Assembly: GCA_030704615.1 (NCBI GenBank)
Contig: CM060733.1
Span: 12,276,001-12,340,000 of the forward strand
Direction: 5' to 3'
DNA: 64,000 bases
Source: Takakia lepidozioides
Taxonomy: Eukaryota > Streptophyta > Takakiopsida > Takakiales > Takakiaceae
A program made the position numbers and the translations under genes. A model generated the notes under the pieces. It had not been told where the DNA came from and did no database searches. It saw only the letters and a list, made by a program, of their open reading frames with translations. Positions 1 to 10,019 of this stretch are shown one piece after another. How positions within the stretch are numbered: position 1 is the stretch's first letter; each line of letters starts with the position of its first letter.

Positions 1-876
1 CGGCCAAGTTGAGTGACGAGGATCAGGTGGAAGTGGCTCCCACCTATTTGAGGGGCTATGCTCAACAATGGTGGTAAAAACGCCTTCACGACCGAGGTCC
101 AAGCCCGGAAACCTTGAACTGGAGTGGGTTCAAGGAATTAATGAAGAGACAGTTTGTGCCCCTCAACGCGTCCTGGATCGCCCGAGACAAGATGAGGAAT
201 TTGAAGCAAACAGATGACATTCGGGGATATGTCCAGGCTTTCAATGTGCTGTTGCTCGAAGTCGTGGATATGGCAGAACCAGAAATGGTCTTCAACTTTG
301 TGGCGGGACTGGCCCCATGGACCAGGCGGAAGTTGGAGGAAGCCACCCAAGACTTTGAACGAGGCCATTGAGAGGGCTGAATGTTTCTCGGATGTCCCTA
401 GGGGCGACAGACAAGGCCGTACGGAGCTGAACCACAAGAAGACCCGGCGGGAAGGTGACTCCTTCCGACTGGAAAAGAAGTGGGATAGGCCACGCGGCGA
501 CAATGGCACGTGGAAATCGAAGGGAGGGCCTTCACACGTCAAGGCGGCACCTGGTGCTCCGAAAGGAAAAATAGGTGCAGCGCCTTATGGCGGACAGAAG
601 GCGACATTCGATGGAGTGTGTTTCAATTGCGGGGAGCCCGGGCACATGGCCAAGAAGTGCACGAAACCCCGACAATTGAACATGACTCGGGCGACCACGG
701 AGCTGTTGGAAGATACCATCAGTTGCTTAGTGGAAGCGGTGGTCGCGAGGACTCGCAAGGTAGGCAAATTTTCTTGTGAGTTGTATCAGGAAACGGGCGC
801 CTTACGTAAAGGGAGTCAGTTACTGTTCGTGGATGGGATAATATCCGGAACTAACGTGTCATTGTTGGTGGACACA
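1..876 (+). pseudogene. Ty3/gypsy gag (capsid and zinc knuckle), broken
   Basis: This is the truncated start of a chromovirus-type LTR retrotransposon; the 5' LTR and first part of gag lie left of the window. In frame 3 the capsid region reads through an RGYAQQWW stretch, an in-frame TAA at about 75-77, then a typical gag block (114-350, motifs ELMKRQFVP and FNFVAGLAPW). Around 345-360 the reading shifts to frame 1, where the nucleocapsid continues with a CCHC zinc knuckle, CFNCGEPGHMAKKC, at about 619-660. The stop and the frameshift mean no complete Gag can be made. Gag packages element RNA in cytoplasmic particles in intact relatives. Assignment to the Ty3/gypsy side rests on the downstream gene order PR-RT-RH-INT-chromodomain. 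Confidence 0.88.
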
Positions 877-1330
877 TGAGCGTCGCACTCCTTCATGACA
901 CCGGCAACGGCACAAAAGCTGGGACTTCCGACAAGTGACGTGGGGGCCTCCATTGAGGTGCGTTCTGCCAAAGGAGAACCGCAATTGGCGACGAGGTTGG
1001 CATTCGATGTCCCTCTTCAACTGGGGAGTTGGGAAGGACGTGAGAACTTCACCATCTGCGAGATCGATGGAGTGGATCTCATTTTGGGGATGACCTTTTT
1101 GAGCAAATCCGGAGCGGTCATAGATGGCCGCAAGAGAGTAGTCACGCTGCCATGTGGGAATGGTGGCGAGGTCTTACGAGTGTCGGAAACGCCCAAACCC
1201 GTGGGAGGGCGAATAAACCTTCTGTCAGCAAGGGAGTGGGCCGTGGAGGAGGCACACGAGCCCCAGTTTTTGCTTTACATTAGAGAAGTGAAGGGAGAAG
1301 GCGATGGGAGCCGAGCCCAGATTGGATCAA
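840..1330 (+). pseudogene. Ty3/gypsy aspartic protease region, stop in active site
   Basis: Frame 1 continues from the nucleocapsid into a retropepsin domain. The catalytic motif should read D-T-G-A-S but is D-T-stop-A-S: the glycine codon is TGA at 877-879. Downstream the same frame stays open to about 1330, with a LILGMTFL segment typical of the second half of gypsy proteases. A frameshift between about 1310 and 1335 then separates it from the reverse transcriptase in frame 3. In living elements this enzyme cleaves the Gag-Pol polyprotein. Here both the active-site stop and the frameshift make it non-functional. Confidence 0.85.
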
Positions 1331-2479
1331 GGGGATTTTGGAGAAATACCAGGATGTGATGCCGAAGGATTTACCAAGCGGCTTGCCACCGCGAAGAGGA
1401 GTTGACCACAAGATTGAGGTGATACCGGGATCGGAACCGCCTGCCAAGGCGCCCTACCGGTTGAGCCACAGAGAGTTGGTCGAGCTGAAGACTCAGCTCA
1501 AGGATCTAATGTCAAAGGGGTACATCCGGCCGAGTAAGTCACCTTACGGAGCCCCGGTGCTATTCGCAGACAAGAAGGATGGGACGTTGCGGATGTGTGT
1601 CGATTACAGGGCTTTGAATAAGGTGACTATCAAAAACCGGTACCCTTTGCCAAGGATCGACGACCTTTTCGACCGGTTGGCAGGAGCGAAGTATTTCAGC
1701 CGGATCGATTTGCGCTCCGGCTATCATCAAATTCGGGTGGCGGAAGGAGATGAGGAGAAGACCGCGTGCAGGACAAGGTATGGTTCATATGAGTTCTTAG
1801 TGATGTCTTTTGGGCTCACCAATGCACCCGCAACCTTTAGCACGCTAATGAACAGCCTCTTCCAGGAGTGGTTGGATGACTTTGTGATCGTGTACATCGA
1901 CGACATCTTGGTGTATTCGAAAACAAAGGAGGAGCACATGGAGCACCTCAAAAGGGTGTTCCAGAAATTGCGGGAAGGGAAGCTGTATGCCAAAGCTTCA
2001 AAGTGCGAATTCGGGGTCACAAAAGTAGAGTTCCTGGGGCATGTGATTACACAGGAAGGGATCAAAATGGATGACAGGAAGGTGAGGGCAATCTTGGACT
2101 GGGAGCCTCCGACTTCGGTCCCGGGAGTGCGATCCTTTCTAGGACTCGCCTCCTATTACTGGAAGTATGTGAGAAATTTCGCCAAGATCGCGGGGCCGCT
2201 GTCAGACCTTCTGTGTAAATCCAAAGTCTGGGCATGGAACACCTTTTGTGGCCAAGCTTTTGCTGAATTGAAGCAGCGGATGGCGGAAGCTCCAGTCCTG
2301 AAAATCCCAGAGTTCGATCGTCTGTTCGAGATTCATACAGATGCGTCGGACTTCGCAATTGGGGGTGTACTGATGCAAGATGGACGTCCAGTGGCTTACG
2401 AAAGTAAGAAACTGAATGAAGTGGAGCGACGACGCACGAGAAAGAGATGAAGGCGGTGGTGCACTGTCTTGAGCTTTGA
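1320..2479 (+). pseudogene. Ty3/gypsy reverse transcriptase and RNase H, broken
   Basis: Frame 3 encodes an almost complete reverse transcriptase. It has the [12 protein letters not shown] entry motif, [30 protein letters not shown], the catalytic YIDDILVYS motif (about 1895-1921) and [11 protein letters not shown], followed by the connection region and the RNase H start ([15 protein letters not shown]). After position 2425 the frame is lost: the continuation [13 protein letters not shown] is in frame 2 from 2438 and ends at TGA 2477-2479, where related elements have tryptophan. RNase H is therefore split by one frameshift and one stop. The polymerase domain itself is open. Confidence in family is high; the element cannot make the full polyprotein. 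Confidence 0.92.
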
Positions 2480-4207
2480 CGCCACTATGTTGGTTCTAAC
2501 CCAGTGAAGATGTTCACGGACAATGTCACGGTGAAGTATTTTGCCACGCAACCCAAGTTGTCCCCAAAACAACTTAGGTGGCAAGATACTTTGGCGGTGT
2601 TCGACGTGGATATTCAGTACAAACCGGGACGGGACAATGTGGTGGCCGATGCTTTAAGTAGGAAGCAGCAGCTCATGTTGGTGTACCAGGGCCAGACGGC
2701 GCTCCAAAGGAAGATCAGAAAGGCTTGCCGAAAGGATGAGCTGGCGAAGTCCGTGATGCAGGACTTGAGGATGGGGGTTAAATCGCAGTTCCACTTGCAA
2801 AATGGACTGCTCCGGTATAAGCAAAAGCGTCTCTACGTGCCGAAGGGAGGGATCAGGGATAGTCTCTTGAGAGAATGCCATGATAGCCCGCTTGCGGGCC
2901 ACGGCGGAGCCAAGCGCACTGCGGCACTCTTGAAGAAAGAGTATTTCTGGCCCAAACTGAGGGAGGAGGCAGAGGAGTATGTCAAGACATGCACCACATG
3001 CCAACAAAACCGGAGCGAGTACAAAAAGCAAGCGGGGCTGTTACAACCCTTGCCGATTCCAGAGGGGACTTGGGAAAGCGTCTCGATGGATTTCATGACT
3101 GCTATGCCGCTGTCAAAAGGATTCGATGCAATCATGGTGGTGGTGGATAGGTTCAGTAAAATGGGCCATTTCATCCCCACCAAGGAGACGGCAACGGTGC
3201 AGGAGACAGGGCGACTTTACTTCGCCCACGTCTTAAAGCATCATGGAGTCCCGAAGGATATTGTCTCGGACCGCGATCCAAAGTTTACGAGTAAATTTTG
3301 GAGGACACTTTGGAAGAAGATGGGGACGAGGCTGAAGATGAGCACCGCCTTCCGACCTACGACGGACGGCAAAACGGAAAGAGTGAATTCCGTAGTGAAG
3401 CAATTCTTGCGGAATTACGTGTCGGCAGACCAATCAGACTGGATGGAACACTTAGACGCGGCAGAGTTCTGTTATAATAACACAAAACAGTCCGCAACGG
3501 GAGTTTCCCCTTTCGTATTAGTCTATGGAAAAGCACCTCTGGTGCCGACAAGTTGGGCCGCCCAGGACGTTGAGGAACCGGCAGTAGCGGCGGTAATGGA
3601 AGAACGCGAGCGTTTGTTGAAGCTCGCAAAGTACAACATTGCCAAAGCTAGGAAACGGTATGAAAGGCAGGCGAATCGGAAGCAGAGGGAAGTGAAGTTT
3701 GAGGCAGGCACGGAGGTCTGGTTGAACATCAAGAATTTCCGACTACCTCCGGAAGTGAGTCCAAAGTTCGTACCTCCGTTTGCGGGTCCTTTTCGCATCC
3801 GGAAGGTTATGAATGAAGATGTGTATGAATTGGAGCTGCCGGCAAATAGCAAGGTGCATCCAGTATTCCACGTCTCCCTTTTGAAGCCTTACTTCAAAGA
3901 TGAAGCGCGTCCGAATCGGCATCAAGTGTTGCGTCCGCCACTTGTGCTGTTGGATCATGAAAATGAACCTAAGTACGAGGTGGAGGCAGTACTTAAGTCG
4001 AGGAGGTTCAAGAACCAAGAAACGGAGTATCTCGTCAAATGGAAGGGCTATCATCATGTGGAGGCATCTTGGTGCGTGCCTCAGAAATGGGAAACGCATC
4101 CGAGGCGGTTGCAGTTTTCGAAGGGCGACCTCAAAAGCGGAAGAAGCGTTGATGGGGACATCAACCTTGGAGCGTGGGGGAGGAAATGCATACTTAGCCC
4201 GGCTTAG
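2480..4207 (+). CDS. Ty3/gypsy integrase with C-terminal chromodomain
   Basis: This is an open frame 2 stretch (first ATG at 2504) that runs from the end of RNase H (QYKPGRDNVVADALSRK) through integrase. The HHCC zinc-binding segment is near 2875-3010. The DDE core has its first Asp in SMDFMTAMP, its second in VSDRDPKFTSKFW and its Glu in DGKTERVN. A GPF/Y-type linker (PPFAGPFRIRKV) follows, then PVFHVSLLKPY and finally a chromodomain (EAVLKSRRFKNQETEYLVKW, then an aromatic cage around GYHHVEASW). The chromodomain places it among chromoviruses, whose integrases target marked chromatin. The stop at 4205-4207 lies just inside the putative LTR. This is the only undamaged module of the element, and no intact start links it to gag. 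Confidence 0.9.
   Translation, partial: RHYVGSNPVKMFTDNVTVKYFATQPKLSPKQLRWQDTLAVFDVDIQYKPGRDNVVADALSRKQQLMLVYQGQTALQRKIRKACRKDELAKSVMQDLRMGVKSQFHLQNGLLRYKQKRLYVPKGGIRDSLLRECHDSPLAGHGGAKRTAALLKKEYFWPKLREEAEEYVKTCTTCQQNRSEYKKQAGLLQPLPIPEGTWESVSMDFMTAMPLSKGFDAIMVVVDRFSKMGHFIPTKETATVQETGRLYFAHVLKHHGVPKDIVSDRDPKFTSKFWRTLWKKMGTRLKMSTAFRPTTDGKTERVNSVVKQFLRNYVSADQSDWMEHLDAAEFCYNNTKQSATGVSPFVLVYGKAPLVPTSWAAQDVEEPAVAAVMEERERLLKLAKYNIAKARKRYERQANRKQREVKFEAGTEVWLNIKNFRLPPEVSPKFVPPFAGPFRIRKVMNEDVYELELPANSKVHPVFHVSLLKPYFKDEARPNRHQVLRPPLVLLDHENEPKYEVEAVLKSRRFKNQETEYLVKWKGYHHVEASWCVPQKWETHPRRLQFSKGDLKSGRSVDGDINLGAWGRKCILSPA
4174..4186 (+). other. Polypurine tract of the gypsy element
   Basis: This purine-rich run, GTGGGGGAGGAAA, lies immediately 5' of a TG dinucleotide. 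It sits where the plus-strand primer of an LTR retrotransposon is expected, just before the 3' LTR. It overlaps the last codons of the integrase/chromodomain frame, which occurs in chromoviruses. The call is positional and cannot be confirmed without the 5' LTR. Confidence 0.6.
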
Positions 4208-5876
4208 CTAGCGCATGAATCCGATTGCAAAAACTTGTATTGTACAAATATTTGTTATAAAGGAAATGGATTCCAAACGTTGTGCGTCCTATTTTGTTTG
4301 GAATGGTGATGCATGGTGTGGTTGGCTAGTGTGTAGAATGTATGCTAGCTTACAAAAGTGGGAGAGGTAAATTGGGTTAATCGTGTGTTTGCGCAGTGCC
4401 GAAATCGGGTGACTCCCATCCAAGGGGCAAGGAAACTTGCGCTTCTTTGGGAGTTCACGTGCTAGTGCGCACCTGGGCGTGCTAGTGCGCACCTGGCGCA
4501 TGCGCGTACTATAACTGCGCTACCGAGGGGGTTGCCTTGTAGTGCGGGCTAACGCGGAAGCTACGTGCTTCCGTTCACGTACTATAATCGTGTAGCCTCG
4601 GGACGAAGTCGTAGTGCGGCTTCGGCGTGTTCCCGTACCTCAGGCCAGCATTCCAAGGCGGACCCAATTGTAGTGATTGGGGCACACGGTTGGTTCAAGG
4701 TTATCTTCCTAGTCAAAGGGGGTTCGAGGTGAACCCTTGCCCAAGGTGATGCCAAAAGCGACATCATGAGCGGTCGCAAGCAATGTTATTGAGTAAGGCG
4801 ATTCGATCCTCGGGGAGGATCGTTCATTGGCCTTGAAGTAAGCCAAGAAGAGTGCACTGGGAGGAGCTTGAGAGGCTCCACCCTTGGCCGGGACTTGGAG
4901 GAAGTCGGCCGAACTAGCTAGTGGAGAGTAGAGTCAAGTGTGGGGTTTGGTTCTTTGCCATGGGACGCCATGGTGCGGAAACAAACTCCTTGATGTGGGA
5001 CGCCACAACTTGGATGTTCGTTTCTACAAAATGGACAAGTCGATGAGGACATCGACTCCCTGTTGGTAGGGGTGTGTGTCGCGGCCCTTTGCCTTGAGGG
5101 CAGGGGGTCGGGACACAGGAGGGGCTGCCCCTGTGGTGGGGGCAGTAGCAGCGATAGGTACGGGGGCTGAAGCACCCTTGAGTGCCCAAGGCACTCAAGG
5201 AGGCGGAGGCGCTCACTAGGTGGAGCCCCGCACACCGGGTTGTGGTGGGGGTGGCTCCACAAGGGGTGGTGGTAGCTTAGCGGGACTTAGTGGGGGTGGC
5301 ATAGGACTCACCATGGGGTGGAGACCTCGAGGTGGGAGTCGTGGGGAGTCTTGGGACTCATCACGGTCCATTGGAGCCGCAGTGAGTGGGCCAAGACTCA
5401 CCGCGACACACCACCGGGAATCGAGGGTCTTCGTGGTGGTTCACCATAAAATGGCATGGCTGTTTGTGGAACCCCCGCGGACAGCTACAGAAGTATATAT
5501 AGGGAGTAGTAACCCCGAGAACGGTGCAAGCCCGTTGGTGACCAAAAACTAGTGAATAAGCGAGCGAGCCGGAAAGCGACCAAAGAGCGGGGAGCTGTTC
5601 CGGACTGCCAACTACCAAAGGGAATTCCCGCTGGTTCCAAATCGGTGGAGGGTTCTTCGGGAGAACAAAGGGGGACCGTTATGCCCCGGTGAGCAGCCGA
5701 AGCTCTAAGTTGGCCCGGCGGCCAGGTTGGGAGTTAGGCGCGCGCATCAAAGCGAGTAACTATGACTTGAGGGGGAGCTTACCGAAGTGAGGTGCGCGAC
5801 AGGGGATGCTCCCCACTTATGTTCATGTATGAGCTGCCAGTTGGGGCAGGCTGTTGGGTTCAAATCCACTCATGCA
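4187..5876 (+). repeat. Probable 3' LTR of the gypsy element
   Basis: The region directly after the polypurine tract begins with TGCAT, and a matching inverted end ATGCA occurs at 5872-5876, giving an LTR of about 1.69 kb. It contains no long coding frame, has a good TATA box (5494-5502), and includes internal direct repeats (a 19-bp GTGCTAGTGCGCACCTGG-type unit twice between about 4457 and 4495, and a CGTACTATAA motif twice at about 4505 and 4576). The 5' LTR is outside the window, so the borders are inferred from termini only. The right end could lie up to 50 bp earlier. Confidence 0.5.
5494..5502 (+). promoter_or_regulatory. LTR TATA box
   Basis: TATATATAG is in the 3' third of the putative LTR, in an otherwise GC-rich context, with about 370 bp of possible R/U5 sequence after it. 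This is the expected position of the U3 core promoter of an LTR retrotransposon. Activity is not shown. Confidence 0.45.
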
Positions 5877-6290
5877 TGATATGTAGCTCTTGAATCTTGC
5901 TCCTCCTATGTGTGGTTTAGTGTTTGCAAGTGATTGCTGCCTGATTCTGGTTCAAAAGGAATTTGCTTTTGAGGTTCATGTAAACTGTCAAAACAGACCC
6001 CTCCTGCTTTGAGCAAGTGCCCCAACCTCCATACAGTGTCAAATCAGGTGGCTTTTGGCTATTTGGATGCTAGATCCCATGGGGATGAAATGGTTGACAT
6101 TGCATTTGGAGTTCATCCCGTCACGCAAAAAGTGAAAATTCTACACTGAAAATACTATTTTCTTCAAATTCTCCAAAAATTATCCCCAACAATATGCAAC
6201 GGTGGTATTTCGTGGATTTCCACCTGATTGGCCCAACCATATATATGTGCAGCCGGTAGTTGAGCAAATAATGTCTGGTCAGAATTTGCG
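5877..6290. other. Unassigned segment between gypsy LTR and tandem repeat
   Basis: No gene is recognised here. A forward reading frame around 6010-6135 (CPNLHTVSNQVAFGYLDARS, then HGDEMVDIAFGVHPVT) looks protein-like, but I cannot assign it to a family. It ends at a stop in AT-rich sequence. It could be a scrap of a captured gene or of another transposon. Confidence 0.3.
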
Positions 6291-6594
6291 AAAAAAAAAA
6301 CTTCCAGGGAGATATGCTGGAATTTTGCCAAGTGGGTATGGTTTCTGGCACAACCCAAATAGAAGCACTTGTCCTTTAAGGGTTAAGCTCGTCAAAAAAA
6401 AAAAATCCAGAGAGATATGCTAGACTTTCGCTACCTGGGTATGGTTTTTGGCACAACCCAAAAAGAGGCACTTGTCCATTAAGGGTTAAGCTCGTAAAAA
6501 AAAACATTTCTAGGAGATATGCTGGAATTTCGCCACCTGGGTATGGTTTTTGGCACAACCCAAAAAAGGCACTTGTCCTTTAAGGGTTAAGCTC
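6291..6594 (+). repeat. Three tandem units of about 100 bp, each starting with an A-run
   Basis: Three consecutive units start at 6291, 6394 and 6496. Each begins with 9-11 adenines, then GAGATATGCTGGAATTT, GGGTATGGTTT, GGCACAACCCAAA, CACTTGTCC and TAAGGGTTAAGCTC. Spacings are 103 and 102 bp, and the third unit is about 99 bp. The units differ at scattered positions, so they are not recent. The third runs directly into an (ATC)n microsatellite. Frames crossing the region are repeat artefacts. Confidence 0.9.
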
Positions 6595-6614
6595 ATCATC
6601 ATCATCATCATCAT
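6594..6614. repeat. (ATC)n microsatellite
   Basis: About seven ATC triplets sit at the junction between the third tandem unit and the truncated copia coding region. On the minus strand they add a run of methionine codons to the copia frame, so that tract is not real protein sequence. Confidence 0.9.
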
Positions 6615-7480
6615 AGAAGGATTAACTGCGACTGGACTAGGATTGACAGCAAATGGTAGGGCAATAGGAGGGGTGACAGGTGTTTGAACTTCAGGAATGC
6701 TAGGTGGTTGAACAATATTAATAACTGGTTGGCTGGACAACATTAATTCATGTTTGAACTTGATGAGAATCTGAATTCTGTGGCCAAAATATAAATCATT
6801 CACTCTCTCTTCAGTGTCTTCAATTTGATATGGTTTGACTCCCTCATTAAAGACTACGTTACTCACTTTTGCAGTTTTAGTTGGCTCATGGTAAAGTCTA
6901 TAAGCTTTGGAATTCTCATCATATCCGGTTAGAATGCATTTAAGACTTTTATCGTCTATGTTCCCTTTGGGTGTCATTCCATTCACTGCATTTGTAGGCA
7001 AATTTTTTTGAATATATGTAGCCGTGGGAACAGCTTCCGCCCAAAAAATCTTTGAAACCCCAACATATTCATACAACGTGCGCTTTCTATAAGAGTGCAG
7101 TTTTGCCTTTCCGCAACTCCATTTTGTTGTGGTGTATAACTGGCAGTTATTTGTCGTGAAATACCATTATCTCTACAAAGGTTCTAAATTATCCAAAAGT
7201 TTCACTCTTTAATTTGAGAATGTAGATTTTTGTCCATCTCAACGCATCATCTATAAATTTTTAAAAATAAATGTACCCACGATGTGAGGGGACTGACATA
7301 GGACCATAGATATCGCTATGAATTAATTCTAAGACTTGTTTAGCTCTATATCCTCCTTGTTACGGAAATTTATTTCTAGTTTGTTTTCCATATTATAAGT
7401 AACTCGAACATAGATCAATATGAGGATTGTCTGTTAAATTTATTCCATTTTAAATTTTCAAGCACTCCTTCTGCGACTAT
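6615..7480 (-). pseudogene. Ty1/copia integrase region, decayed (3' part)
   Basis: Read on the minus strand this is the second half of a copia integrase. It shows SYTPQQNGVAERQNCTLIES (about 7150-7090), then KIFWAEAVPTATYIQKNLPT, a CILTGYDENSKAYRLYH segment and a proline-rich linker before the missing reverse transcriptase. Upstream pieces LELIHSDIYGPMSVPSHRGY and YGKQTRNKFP are recognisable between 7200 and 7430, but several frameshifts and stops interrupt them. The reverse transcriptase and RNase H are absent: the copy is cut at the microsatellite near 6614. No function is expected. Confidence 0.85.
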
Positions 7481-7705
7481 CATGAAATATCCCATTGCAT
7501 GATTATGTGGATGAAAACGTGCATGATTACGTCACTGCTTCATGTACCTGCTGAAAATGGACCAATACATAAATACCACCTCATCAACGTAGTGACTCCA
7601 GTCAACGTTCATTGGACGTTAAAGAAACTTTGTACTTTATTCTGCGAGGCTCGTACTCATTCTCTTCTTCTCTTCTGTTCCATCGCGAGTGTGCCTGACG
7701 TATTG

Positions 7706-8045
7706 CTCTATTCTTTTTTATTATGGTTGGGTTGGAGATCGACATGAGGCAAATTCATAAAACAAGAGGCCAAGCGATGGCCGTTGCTCATGCTGGAATT
7801 TCGTTGCCATTCGGGGCCGAGCTGGTGTCTCATATGTACTCCACCAAACTAGTATCCCAACTGACAAATTTGGTCCCTTTTTGGTGTTCATGGGGGTTGC
7901 CATGTCCATCGATGCGTTCCCGGTGCTGGTAGGTACTATTCTGGCAGAGCGCAAGCTCTTGACCACGAAGGTGGGGCAGATGGTTATGTCAGCAGCAGCA
8001 GTGAATGACGTTGTGGCGTGGGTTTGGCTTGTGCGTGCCATTGCA
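7706..8045 (+). pseudogene. Fragment of a CHX-type cation/H+ antiporter gene
   Basis: The plus strand encodes part of the membrane domain of a plant cation/H+ exchanger (CPA2, CHX group). The motifs are MVGLEIDMRQIHKT, AHAGISLPFGAEL, then after a frameshift near 7870-7880 FLVFMGVAMSIDAFPVL, ERKLLTTKVGQMVMSAAAVN and DVVAWVW. These match consecutive conserved helices of CHX proteins; in functional members they move K+ or Na+ against H+ in endomembranes or the plasma membrane. Only about 110 of roughly 800 residues are present, in the opposite orientation to the surrounding copia pseudogene and dividing it. It is a dead gene fragment carried into the element or inserted later. Confidence 0.8.
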
Positions 8046-9024
8046 GTGTGGATGTGTGTGAAGCAATTTTAATCTCTTTATGTCTACATGCCCCAAGCGT
8101 AAGTGCCATAACTCAGATTCATTGACTATGGTATGTTGTATAGCATTTGCTTCAAAGTTATCTAGGATATTTTGACATATTGATTTACCAATGTATAGAG
8201 TTTACCATCTCTAGGATAGATAGCAACTATTTTATTATGCTTTTTATCTAGGACCATATATGAATTATTGGGGGAAAAATAAACATATGAGGCTTGACTA
8301 ACTGAAATTAAAATTTTCTTCAACCAAGATACAAATAGCACATTATCAAAATTTGATTTTTCATCTCCTGTGGATAACATAATCTTAATTGTACCCTAAC
8401 CATGAATGGGGTGGCTAGAATTGTCGCCTAAATATACTTGTTGTGTAGGATCTAGTCTTTGAAAGTGATAAAACATGATCGGTTGGCTGTCATGTGTTGT
8501 GAATCACCTAAATCAATATACCTGCATGAATCTTCGGTAATTTCAGCAGATAATGAAGTTACAAATAATTTGGTTTCTTGGGAAACAGAACTATTGGTAT
8601 GATCATATGACCACTTCTCCTTTCATCTGACATTTTCTTCCTACAATTTTGTATGTGGTGACCCATCAATTTGCAATAAAAGCATCTAATTACTGGTTTT
8701 CTTGGACCTTTATTAAGGCTAGGACCAGGCCGATTGAATATGGGCTTCTTATTGAATTTAAATGGTGATCTATTAAATTTTCTTTCTTCATACAAAGCTC
8801 AAGTGGATGAATCATGATCTTCACCACGTCTCCTAATTTCCTCCTTGGAGCAATTTAATTGTATCATTTAGTGTACCAATATTGCCCGTTTGGGCCATGA
8901 CAATGTCCGCATATGATTTAGGCATGGATCCGAATAAATTGGCTGTTGCATCATTCACTGACAGCAGTACCAACCATGGCTAGTTCATCCATAATGTTAC
9001 AAAATTTATTAACATGGGTTTTAA
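8046..9024 (-). pseudogene. Ty1/copia gag and pre-integrase region, decayed (5' part)
   Basis: On the minus strand, from high to low coordinates, a gag piece (DELAMVGTAVS, NLFGSMPKSYADIVMAQT) at about 9000-8840 is followed by a CCHC zinc knuckle CFYCKLMGHHIQNC (about 8690-8640). A pre-integrase part (VLDKKHNKIVAIYPRDGKLY, about 8250-8180) follows, then the SELWHLRLGHVDIKRLKLL motif at about 8120-8060. Stops and frameshifts occur throughout. The reading resumes in the 6615-7480 part after the antiporter insert, so the two pieces are one element. The right end of gag is cut by the hAT element at 9025. Confidence 0.82.
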
Positions 9025-10019
9025 CCAATGTTGGGCAAATATAGACTGATCCGGATATCAATAACTTGATATCAATCCGGATACCAATGGATCCGGAGGG
9101 TTTTTGATATCCGGTTTAGTTTATATTTGGCGGATATGTGAAATAAGAGATCCGGATTGGATCCTATCTGCTGGATATATTAAGAGTTAATATCGGGAAT
9201 ACATCCGGATACATGGGCTAGTTAGGGGATCTCAAGCGGATACAATAAGGGTTTTAAATAGAATTTAACCTTATAAAAACACGAAAATGTTGTCGTCTCC
9301 TCTCTCCTCCCGTCCCTTGTTCCTTCTTTCACGCGCATCATCCTTCACATTTGCCCTGCTCCGCCTTGCTCCATCTGCGGCATGCCCCATCTGCACTCCA
9401 TCGACCTTCTTGCCAGCAAGTCTTGCAGCAAGGGCGCTCCCGCCACACCAGGTCTGCCCTTGCTTTTTCTCTTTGTTTATTTTTATCATTTTTTTTCCCA
9501 TTAGCATTCTCTCTCCCTCTTGCATCATTGTCTTTCTCTCTCTTTGTCTCATTCTCTCAACCTCATGTGTTTCCCTCTCAATCCTTGTTTTTTTTTTTCT
9601 CTTCTGTTCTTGTTTTTTTTTAGGTTTTTTATATGGTCATTAGGTGGGTTGGTTAGATTGTAGCATGGGTGGAAGTTACTGTGAATCCCAAAATGAAACG
9701 GAAGAGTTCTAAAACAAGAAAAAGGTCGGTTATGTACAACAACACCTATGGTACAACTATAATGAAGAAACGTCATATAGACACTGAACATGTTGCTATT
9801 GCCAAAATATATCAAAAAGGAAGTTGTGGCCAAACAGTCCGACCTTAGCAGCCTTTAGCGACAACCTTGTAAGAAGAGACAAGACCCCACCCCCACAACC
9901 ATCACAAACTTCTTTGGATCAGCCAATTCTTAATCATTCTTGGCTCGTCTTTCCGGATTTCTTGGGCCACGTGATTCACTTCTATAAAACAACTTGAGCA
10001 GATTTTATAGACAGAACTC

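Noticed and set aside
6510-7076. Single 188-codon minus-strand gene
   Set aside because: The N-terminal 150 codons are copia integrase; the rest is microsatellite and tandem repeat read through, so it is not a gene of its own.
9271-9643. Overlapping frames on both strands near the left end of the hAT element
   Set aside because: Low-complexity CT/T-rich sequence; no transposase or gene motif.
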